Part shown: in pieces, positions 15,906 through 22,500 of the stretch
How positions within the stretch are numbered: position 1 is the stretch's first letter
Layout of the letters: each line of letters starts with the position of its first letter
From: Prorocentrum cordatum
Lineage: Eukaryota > Sar > Dinophyceae > Prorocentrales > Prorocentraceae
Direction of reading: 5' to 3'
DNA length: 22,500 nt
Assembly: GCA_963575745.1 (NCBI GenBank)
Contig: CAUYUJ010005596.1
Location: 17,501 to 40,000 of the forward strand
Position numbers and translations under genes: made by a program
Notes under the pieces: generated by a model
Told to the model about the DNA's origin: nothing
What the model saw: the letters and a program-made list of their open reading frames with translations, nothing else
The model's database searches: none

Positions 15906-16455
15906 TGTGTATCTAAACATCGTTAGTTAGTTGTTTGTGTGACTATGTATGTGTTGGTTTGGCAATGCTTTTGTAGTCATGTGCGTTTCCATGTATTATT
16001 GGAGGTATGTATGTTTGAAGTTGTGCAGTCATGTATGGATTCACATGGTTATGCTTTGAGTGATATACGTATTGAGTCGTTTGTTTATAAGTTTGTTCAT
16101 GCAGTGGTGCATTTGCTGAATTATTCATGGGTTTCTGTTGTAGGTATGTGTTATTCAAGCTTGTGCTTGTGTATGTCTATATGTATGAGTTGTTATGTAT
16201 GCATGCATGAATGAATGTATGCATGCATGCACGCATGTATGGCATGTCTGTATGTATGTGTGGAGTGTATTGTCTCGCATTGCATTGCACTGCATTATAT
16301 TTCATTGGATGGTGTGGTAGTGTACTGTATTGTAGTGTATGTATATATGCATGCATGCATGCATGTCTGTATACACGTATGCATGTATGCATCTCTCGAT
16401 AAAGATGTGTAAATGCGTATATATACACATCTCTACATTTACATATATGTATATA
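15906..16455 (+). repeat. T/G-rich tract with TATG and GCATGCAT repeats
   Basis: AT-rich and T/G-skewed. It begins with GTTAGTTAGTTG, is only weakly repetitive from about 15950 to 16150, then becomes clear (ATGT)n, ATGCATGC and TGCAT words to 16455. A 91-residue forward frame (15939-16214) has Cys/Val/Met-rich composition and no recognisable domain. It is more likely a decayed satellite than a gene. Confidence 0.65.
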
Positions 16456-16594
16456 CAGGCCCGCGGCCCCCGAACATGTGCCCCGACTCTCCATAGGGGG
16501 GACCAGGGGGCTCCGTGGGCCCTGCCGGGGCGCCGGGGGCACCTTAAGACTGCCCGAACACGGCCCCCGGATCGCCAAAAATGGCGCTTCCAGA
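16456..16594. other. GC-rich lead-in to the phased array
   Basis: CGCGGCCCCCGAACATGTGC and GGGCCCTGCCGGGGCGCCGG form a G/C-rich transition with isolated array-like words. No gene is seen. Confidence 0.4.
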
Positions 16595-17875
16595 CCGCGA
16601 GAACGACTAATGACGGCCAGAGATCACCCCAGAGTTGGCCCCTGACTATCCAAGAGGCAACAAAGACGCCCCAAGAAACCTCCAAGATGCCCCCAATGAG
16701 CCCCGGGAGGCAAAGATCATTGATTACCCGAAGGTTTTGGAGGGGTTTCAAGCTCTCGCCTTTTCAGTTTCCCGACGCTCCGCGACAGCCCAAGAGGTCC
16801 CATTGCTTGCTCCAAGACAGCCCCAGAGGCTTCGAAGACGGCCCCAAGACGGCCGAAGAGGGCCCCAAGCTGGCGCCAGAGGCGCCCCAGACGGCCCGAG
16901 AGGGCACCAAGACGGCCCCAAGGGGGGGCCAAGAGGGGTAACACGAACCGAGAATCCGAGCCTTCCACCACGAGAGGCTCTCAGGAGGCCCCTAGAGGCC
17001 CCCTCGAGAGGCCCCCATTAAGCTCCCCAGAGGGCCCAAGAGGCTCCAAGAGGCCTCCCACGACGGCCCCAAGAGGCAGAATCACTGATTTCCCCTAAGT
17101 TTTTGACGGATTTGTGAGTTTTCAGCCTTTGCGCATCCCGCTCCAAGACGGCCCAAGAGGCCTCTAAGGCCGCTAAAAGATACCCGAAGAGGCTTCCAAG
17201 AAGGCCCCAAGACAGCCCTCGAGGGCCCCAAGGCGGCTGCCAAGGTGCTCCCAGGAAGCAGAAAAATCGCTCTCACATGCTGCGATCCATCCCCAGGAGG
17301 CCTGCAACAACCTCAAGACGCTCCAAGATGGTTTCCTGGCGGCCTGGAGCGCCCCCAAGACGCTCCAAAGGGTTTCAAGAGGTTTCCCGAGAGCGCCCCA
17401 AGAGGCACATATCATCGATGTTTGTTGTGTTGTTGTATGTTTTTGTTGCAGCTCTCGCCTTGTCAGACTCCGAATGTCTCAGACGGCCCAAGGAACCCCC
17501 GCGAGCGACTCAAAAGAGCCCGAGAGGCGCCCAAGACGTTCCCAGCGCCAAGGCAGCCGAAAGGCGGCTCCAACACAGCTCAAGAGGCGTTCTAAAGGGC
17601 TCCAAGACCTGCCCAAAGCGGGAGCCCAGAGAGGCAATTTTACCGACAGTTCGAGCTCTCCACCCCGAGAGGCCCCCAAGACGCCCGGCCCCAAGAGACC
17701 ACCAAGAGGCTTGAAAATTGCCTCCACGAGGCGACCCCAAAAGACCTTTCCTGGAGGCCCCCTTGGAGGCTCCAACCCACCGCGCCAGAGGCCCCCAAAA
17801 AGGCCCAAGGAGTTTCCCCAGTGACATCCAATCACCCCTAGGCGGTCCCCCAAAAAATCCCTAGACGGCTGCCCA
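16595..17875 (-). repeat. Large degenerate phased CCAAG array with three A islands
   Basis: CCAAGACGGC and CCAAGAGGCYC words, diverged but still close to 10-12 bp apart. A islands: 16711-16782 (GATCATTGATTACCCGAAGG, then GGGGTTTCAAGCTCTCGCC), 17077-17145 (ATCACTGATTTCCCCTAAG, then TTTTTGACGGATTTG) and 17405-17481 (ATCATCGATGTTTGTTG, then GCAGCTCTCGCC). B-type islands are near 16940-16968, 17255-17290 and 17630-17668. A islands follow one another at about 330-370 bp. Frames are open in patches. Coding is unproven. Confidence 0.82.
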
Positions 17876-17894
17876 GAGTCGGGGAACGACCCCG

Positions 17895-18026
17895 AAGCCC
17901 CACGACGACGGTGACGACGACGACGATTCCGACAACGAGGACGAGGGCGACGGCGGCGGCGGCGACGACGACGACGACAACGACAGCGGCGGCGGCGACG
18001 ACGACGGCGACGAAGGCCACGACGAA
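17895..18026 (+). repeat. Imperfect (GAC)n/(GGC)n satellite
   Basis: GACGACGACGAC and GGCGGCGGC triplets with GAT, GAG and AAC variants for about 130 bp. Confidence 0.9.
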
Positions 18027-18500
18027 CGGCTACCCCAGCATCCTTGCCTCTTCAAACATCTTTCACCCAGTGACAGTACTTCTGAAAGTCTGTGGTGATC
18101 GGATAGTACAGACCCCGGCAACAGCCGCACCGATGGCTACGGGGTCCACCGCCCGCACACGCACAAGTATTCCCCGCTCCTCCCGCCCACCCCTCCCCTT
18201 ATTCATCGTGGTCGCCGCCCCTCCGCCTTTGAGGTGATAGTGTGCCCAGGAGGTTCAGACCCTGGAGGATTCCTGATCTGATGAGGGCGGCGGTGATGTC
18301 CATGGCCAAGGATCAGTTCGTGCCCCAAGTTTTCAGAACCCTGATTCCTTATCCAACGATTTCTTATCCACTGCCCTCATCGTAGCTTGGGCGGTCGGGT
18401 GAGCTCCTAGCAAGCTCCTGCAATGCCGCTCACGCACAGGGCGGCAAATGTCTTCATCGCTGCAGTGGCGCATTCCGACCCTTGCCTAAGCTGCATTGAA
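18027..18500. other. Single-copy-looking sequence, no gene recognised
   Basis: About 470 bp without tandem structure. The forward frame entering from the GAC tract stays open to about 18237, and minus-strand frames are open for part of the region. None shows a recognisable domain or convincing codon pattern. A short direct repeat, GATTCCT/TTATCCA (about 18342-18370), is the only local structure noted. Confidence 0.4.
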
Positions 18501-18506
18501 TTCACG

Positions 18507-18557
18507 AGAGGAGGAGGAGCAGGAGGAGGAGGATGCGGTGGTGGAGGCGGAGGAGGT
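18507..18557 (+). repeat. GAG microsatellite
   Basis: Short (GAG)n with GTG and GCG interruptions preceding the GAT tract, the same GAG-then-GAT order seen at 2849-4020. Confidence 0.85.
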
Positions 18558-18560
18558 GAT

Positions 18561-18628
<68 letters not shown>

Positions 18629-18837
18629 CTGATGCTGATGCTGATGTTGATGCTGATGGTGATGCTGATGCTGATGATGATGATGATGATGATGATGATG
18701 GTGATGGTGATGGTGATGGTGATTATGATGATAATTGATGATGCTGATGAGAATGACGATGGTGATGATGATGACACTGATGATGATTATGGTGATTATG
18801 ATGATGATGACAACGACCATGATGGTGATGATGATGG

Positions 18838-18874
<37 letters not shown>
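18558..18874 (+). repeat. (GAT)n microsatellite with GCT and GGT variants
   Basis: Pure GAT to about 18627, then GATGCT and GATGGT hexamers, then a degenerate section to 18874. Poly-Asp, poly-Met, poly-His and poly-Ile frames are artefacts. Confidence 0.95.
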
Positions 18875-18876
<2 letters not shown>

Positions 18877-18938
18877 GGAGGAGGAGGAGGAGGAGGAGGA
18901 GGAGGATGATAATGATGAGGTGGTGGAGGAGGTGGAGT
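18875..18938 (+). repeat. GAG microsatellite
   Basis: (GAG)n and GGTGGAGGAGGTGGAG close the GAT tract, giving a GAG-GAT-GAG sandwich as at 2849-4098. Confidence 0.88.
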
Positions 18939-19375
18939 AAGAAGATGAAACACACATCTCGACGAATTGCGACCGTGCCTAAATGGCATGACTTGCGCGT
19001 GTGCTGCCAAAAACGTTTGAAAGACATCTGCATCGCGTGCCCGGCCCAGCCTCCCTCCTGCAGCTTCAGGAGGCCGGCGCTCCCAGGCCAGACGATGCCG
19101 TGCGCGGGCGGCAACTCTGCGCCTCTGTGGTCCAGGAGTGCACCCATTGTGCCACTGCTCACCTCAGCCTCCAGTTCCCTCTCGTCCTCCCTCCCATGCA
19201 CCTGTGAGCAGCGACTGGCTGCCCTCCAGGAGCGAGCTCGGCTCCGCGAGGAGAGGACCCGAGAATCTCGGCACTTCCCGCAGGTTCCTTCGCAGGTTTC
19301 CCAGGACCCGCCGTGTGAGTGGCGGGCCATTCGGCTCACCCAGTGTGCGATTTGCGGTAGGGTGAACGGATCCTC
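18939..19375. other. Unresolved open sequence, possible coding remnant
   Basis: This 437-bp stretch is open on both strands. The forward frame contains a charged helix-like segment (AALQERARLREERTRESRH) and Cys pairs (CIAC, CAIC). The reverse frame contains CEGTCGKC and a long polar stretch. Neither matches a family known to me, and no start, splice site or leader is visible, so the strand cannot be chosen. Confidence 0.25.
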
Positions 19376-19436
19376 CTCGCGTGGTCCTCCTCCTCTTCCT
19401 CCTCCTCCTCCGCCTCCTCCTCCCCCTCCTCCTCCA
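19376..19436 (-). repeat. (TCC)n microsatellite
   Basis: CTCCTCCTCCTC tract, i.e. GAG on the reverse strand. Together with 20126-20221 it reverses the purine-strand bias of the rest of the window. Confidence 0.9.
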
Positions 19437-20125
19437 GTAATGCTTACATGTTTAATCCTGTGTGTGACCCCTCCTCGGACAATCTCGCAGGAAGGGGGCA
19501 CAGAGCTCTGATTATGACATACTCCGCTTGTGTCAGTGTAGCTGCTACTCGTCTCATGGACGGGTGTGAAGATCCGGGGGTGAGCCCGAGGGGTCCACGA
19601 AGTCCGCCACGTACATCAACTGGGGGCCGACTTGGAAGGGCCGCCACCCCACGCGCCCCGAGACCGTGGAACGGGGCCCGTGGGCCCCCCATCCTGGCCA
19701 ATACTCGGACGTCTTCTCTTCTTGCTGCCCTGAGCCCTCAGGCGAGCAGCTGCGCCTCCTCCCGCTCTTCGCGGGGCGCGCCACTCCTGGGCGGCGGAGG
19801 TGGCAGAGGGTGTGAAGGAAGCCTCGAGCGCCGCCCCAGTGGAGCGCGTGGCCCACGGCAGCGCGGCGGACATCCGAGGAGGGCGAGGGCCCCCATCCTT
19901 CCTGCCGTCGGCGTCAGGGCACACCCTCTTCCACCTCGCGGCGAGGGAAAGCGCGCGCGCGCGCCGGTGCCGATCGGACGGCGGCGGCCTCGCCCGGAGA
20001 TCGTTCCCGGCGCGTCGCAGACGCCAAGGCCTCCGATGCGAGGCTTTGGGGGCATGGCCCCAGATTGCCATCGAGGCGTCGATGATGCGGCTCTCCGCGA
20101 TGCAGCTGCTCCTCCTCGTGCCTCG
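19437..20125 (+). pseudogene. Possible decayed coding sequence, strand uncertain
   Basis: Two forward segments look protein-like but lie in different frames: about 19590-19815 (containing YINWGPTWKGRHPTRPETVE, ending at TGA) and about 19770-19940 (containing HSWAAEVAEGVKEASSAAPV). The switch would require a frameshift near 19770-19790. Other frames are also open because GC content is high. No family is recognised. It lies upstream of the relict leader at 20222, so it would belong to a different insertion from the one that follows. Confidence 0.25.
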
Positions 20126-20221
20126 TCCTCCTCCCTCCCCCCTCCCCCTCCTCCTCCTCTTCCTCCTCCTCCTCCTCCTCCTCATCCTCCTCCTCCTCCT
20201 CCTCCTCCTCCTCCTCCTCCT
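20126..20221 (-). repeat. (TCC)n microsatellite abutting the relict leader
   Basis: CCTCCTCCTC tract, purine-rich on the reverse strand, ending within a base of the leader. The Leu and Pro homopolymer frames are artefacts. Confidence 0.9.
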
Positions 20222-20243
20222 CCCGTAGCCGTTTTGGCTCAAG
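20222..20243 (+). other. Relict dinoflagellate spliced leader, near-perfect
   Basis: CCGTAGCC-G-TTTTGGCTCAAG matches the leader at every position except an A-to-G change and a C at the degenerate first position. It is followed by GCGGAGCTC, not by the GT donor of an SL RNA gene. It therefore marks the 5' end of a reintegrated trans-spliced mRNA. The broken coding region that follows is the natural candidate for its body. Confidence 0.85.
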
Positions 20244-20340
20244 GCGGAGCTCACTTCCCGTCCCCACTCCAGAAGCTCGAGGCCGAGGTGGAAGGACAGC
20301 CCCTTCCTCAGGCCTGGTTGTCTCGATCAGCTCACTGTGA

Positions 20341-21300
20341 GCCACTGGGGGAGCTACATCCGTTCCGCTCCTGGTTTGGGGCAGCCTATCCGTCTCTGCG
20401 GTGTTCATAGGCGGCAATGGAAAGCGGGGTGAGCAAGCTGGGAACCAGAAGCAGCAGTATTGTCGAGCATATGGGTACACACTGAGCTGGGAGAAGAGCA
20501 CCACTTGCAATGAATGCTCTAAGCCTCTGCAGCCAGCGCGCTCTCAGGAGCGCCCGCCTGCGGGGTAATGGGGCCCACGGGGGAGCAGCGAGGGACGCTG
20601 CAGCCACCCGTGCCGCGGTGATGCGCCGACCCGAACGGAGCTCGTGCAGCAGCGCGGGGGATCCTCCTTGCGGACGCAGCACAACGAGGTGCACGGGCGG
20701 GGGGGTCGACCAGCTGGACCTCGCCATCGCGCCCCCAGCGCCGCCCGAGCACACCGACGTGGCGCTCAACCAGGCGCGCGCACGGGCGCGGCGCGCAGAG
20801 GCGGCGCTCAAGAAGGCCAGCTGGGCGGTGGCTGACGCCGAGGAATGGGTGGAGCGCCAGCAGCGGAAGGAGGAGGCCATCGTCGAGGTGGCCGAGGCTG
20901 GCATCGAGGTTGCGGCGGCCTGCGAAAGGGCAGTCCCTGACAAGAAGGAAGGTGGCGCCGTTGCAACGCCCGCGCCAAGCCACGCCAGGGCGCGGCCATC
21001 GACCTCTCCGAGTTACTCAAGGACTGCGCCGTGGTGCTGGACGTCCAAGCGGGCGACATGTTCGACCTGGAGGGGCCCGAGATGTCGGATGGAGAGAAGA
21101 AGCAGTTCCAGGATCAGGTCACCACCTTTGCCCGCCAGCTGCAGAGACGGAGCTCCAGAGGCGCTCTGGCCCCACCGCGGAGGCCATGCGGAGCACGCGC
21201 AGCGACCTCAAGAACATGCACGACCGCCCCAGGGCCAAGCGCCCCCGCCCCATCGCGCCCGAGGCCGCGAGGTCCGTCGGCGCCGCGGAGGACACGGCCA
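20341..21300 (+). pseudogene. Broken zinc-finger-like/coiled-coil protein, possible retrotransposon ORF1
   Basis: Protein-like sequence runs on one strand but switches frame. Segment 1 (20341-20565) ends in CRAYGYTLSW, then STTCNECSKPL and a stop. C-x2-Y-x11-C-x2-C resembles a RanBP2-type finger with the second Cys lost. Segment 2 (about 20700-20950) is a charged, Ala-rich helix with coiled-coil character (ARARRAEAALKKASWAVADA, then EEWVERQQRKEEAIVEVAEA). Segment 3 (about 20965-21142) includes AAIDLSELLKDCAVVLDV and MSDGEKKQFQDQVTTFARQL. Segment 4 (about 21140-21300) includes TELQRRSGPTAEAMRSTRSD. The breaks are near 20695 (a G run), 20955 and 21142. The leader at 20222 suggests an mRNA origin. 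Finger plus coiled coil suggests a nucleic-acid-binding ORF1-like protein, which is inference only. Base-level assembly errors could also cause the shifts. Confidence 0.45.
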
Positions 21301-21488
21301 AGGCCAGCGGGCGAGGAGGCAGGGCAGGCGCAGCTCCGACCCACGCCAGCAGGCCGTCGCGGCCCGCAGCCCCAGGCCGGGCCCGGCCATGGCCCGCCCG
21401 TGCCAGGCGCAGGCGGCCCCCCCGTCGCAGGCGGCGTGCCAGGGGCCCCAGCAACCCCCCACACCGTGGCAGCCAGAGCCAGGATCCG
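21301..21488. other. Basic Pro/Arg-rich tail, unassigned
   Basis: GC-rich sequence that continues the last pseudogene frame with Arg/Pro/Ala-rich, low-information peptide. The end of the protein cannot be placed. Confidence 0.35.
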
Positions 21489-21534
21489 GAGGCGGAGGAG
21501 GAGGAGGAGGAGGAGGAGGAGGAGGAGGAGGGGC
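21489..21534 (+). repeat. GAG microsatellite
   Basis: About 15 GAG triplets. In the pseudogene's last frame it would encode an acidic run. Confidence 0.9.
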
Positions 21535-21728
21535 TGGCAGAGGCCCCAGAGGCCTCGCCAGTCAAGGCCTGGCCCGCCGCGGGTCCCGATGGGCCCTGGC
21601 CCTGCCTGGCAATCAAATCTCTCCTCTTCCCACGCGCAGCGCGGAGCTCGTCGCGTCCGCGGCTCACAGAGGCGCGGCCGACCTCGCAGAGTGGCACCCG
21701 CGACTCCGGCGGCCCGCGGCCAGGAGAG
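21535..21728. other. Unassigned GC-rich segment
   Basis: Sequence between the GAG tract and the 173-bp element. Open in several frames, with no recognisable domain. It ends in GAG (21726-21728), the left half of the element's target duplication. Confidence 0.35.
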
Positions 21729-21901
21729 TTTGGCGGCGAGCAGAAGGGGGTAGGGGGAGGGGGAAGGCTTCTTAGAAGGAGGCTGCTTCTTAGAAGGCGC
21801 CGGCCTGACATCTACAGAGAAGGCCCGCACCTTCGAAGAAGCAGGGGTGCTTCTAAGAAGCCTTCCCCCCTCCCCCATACCCCCCTCTGCGCGCCGCCAA
21901 A
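21729..21901 (-). mobile_element. 173-bp miniature inverted-repeat element, copy 2
   Basis: TTTGGCGGCGAGCAGAAGGG at the left end pairs with the complement of the right end (TTTGGCGGCGCGCAGAGGGG). It is flanked by GAG at 21726-21728 and 21902-21904. Reverse-complemented, it aligns end to end with copy 1 at 9781-9953, with roughly ten differences including a few single-base gaps in G runs. Four CTTCTTAGAAG-type palindromes (one degraded to CTTCGAAG) lie inside each copy. Strand '-' denotes orientation relative to copy 1. No coding capacity. Confidence 0.88.
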
Positions 21902-21904
21902 GAG

Positions 21905-22110
21905 TAGGGCGCCGCTGACATGCCCAACGTCGACCAGGGCCGCCAGCTCGAGGGGGGTCAAGACCGGACGAGCCCGAGAGGCTGCCCGTCAGCCCTGAGG
22001 GCGATGGCTTCCACCGTGGGAGCGTGCCTCGGCGCCTCTGTGCCGGCGGCAACTCCCGAGCTCGAGAGAGGCGCCAGGACCGGCCAGGGCGAGGATTCCG
22101 AGACGCAGAG
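21905..22110. other. Unassigned segment, open forward
   Basis: The forward frame from 21920 contains MPNVDQGRQLEGGQDRTSPR and continues without a stop to 22183. The reverse strand is also open. No family is recognised. It may continue the decayed coding sequence interrupted by the 173-bp element, but the frame relation could not be established. Confidence 0.3.
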
Positions 22111-22500
22111 GAGCACACAGTGTTCATTTCTGATTATTCGAAGGTTCTTTGATGTTTCTGGGGGGCCAAGATCCTTTCTTTTCTAAGTGCTCTATCCTGG
22201 GCCTCTTCCTGGCCATTGGGGGGCCAGGAGCAATTAGAAACGAGCACAATTCGAAAAGAGCACGATTGGAAATGAACGACGTGTACGGTGCTCGGGCGGA
22301 CGTTGGAGAGGGGGCCGAGGATCTTCACGGGCCACAGGGGGGGGGGGGGGCGAGCATGTGATTCCAGCTCCATTGCGAGAGGGGAGGCGTTGGGGCCCTC
22401 GCTCCACAGCGTGGGCCAGTTTGGGCTCTGCGATCGGTGTGGCGCGTTTACGAGCGAGAGGAGGTGCGCGATGGTTCAGGTGTGTGGCAGGGCCCCCGCA
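22111..22500. other. Unassigned sequence at window end
   Basis: Less GC-rich. It carries a local repeat of GGGGGGCCA (about 22161 and 22220) and paired ATTCGAAAAGAGCACG/CGAGCACAATTCG words near 22241-22266, with a 12-base G run at about 22336-22347. No gene is recognised before the window ends. Confidence 0.35.

Noticed and set aside
20222-20243. Functional SL RNA gene
   Set aside because: No GT donor follows the leader and no downstream SL RNA body could be recognised. The context fits a reintegrated mRNA.

Overview
The window looks like nuclear DNA of a dinoflagellate. The strongest sign is two sequences that closely match the 22-nt dinoflagellate spliced leader (consensus CCGTAGCC, then ATTTTGGCTCAAG): 20222-20243, with one internal mismatch plus a non-consensus first base, and 9961-9982, with three mismatches. 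Neither is followed by a GT donor, so both look like relict leaders from mRNAs that were trans-spliced, copied back to DNA and reintegrated. GC-rich background, very abundant microsatellites and almost no intact coding sequence fit the same assignment. No rRNA, tRNA, CRISPR or bacterial operon is recognisable. Long open frames over the repeats are mostly artefacts of low complexity.

Positions 1-9395 are dominated by a composite repeat. Its parts are: (i) 'phased arrays' of CCAAG/CTTGG words spaced alternately 10 and 11 bp, a 21-bp dimer and so about 10.5 bp per word, interrupted by conserved non-repetitive 'A islands' (about 50-75 bp) and shorter 'B islands'; (ii) purine-only GAG and GAT microsatellites; (iii) arrays of a 44-bp unit carrying a TGACGTAA-like box; and (iv) a conserved spacer module. 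The order spacer module, CCAAG array, microsatellite, 44-bp array repeats at 2241-4447, 4448-6318 and, modified, 6319-8683. Two further large phased arrays lie at 12480-13072 and 16595-17875. Arrays at 1-190, 656-2090 and 8762-9395 run in the opposite orientation.

Positions 6579-7505 hold four different short-unit satellites back to back. Positions 9397-11311 contain a 20-bp tandem repeat, a 173-bp miniature inverted-repeat element, the first relict leader with a small possible membrane-protein frame, and two further inverted-repeat elements, one resembling a hAT-type insertion. Positions 11474-16455 are a mosaic of GAG, GTC, CATA and ATATAC satellites, two oppositely oriented 18-bp minisatellites, and a perfect 18-bp inverted repeat. 

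Positions 17880-22500 are less repetitive. They contain GAC and GAT satellites, unresolved open sequence, and the second relict leader followed by a broken coding region (zinc-finger-like and coiled-coil segments spread over three frames). A second copy of the 173-bp element, in opposite orientation to the first, lies downstream. Both copies are 173 bp and both have 3-bp target duplications. No set of genes in the window can be described as working together. The main biological content is repeat architecture, mobile-element debris and mRNA-derived retrosequence.
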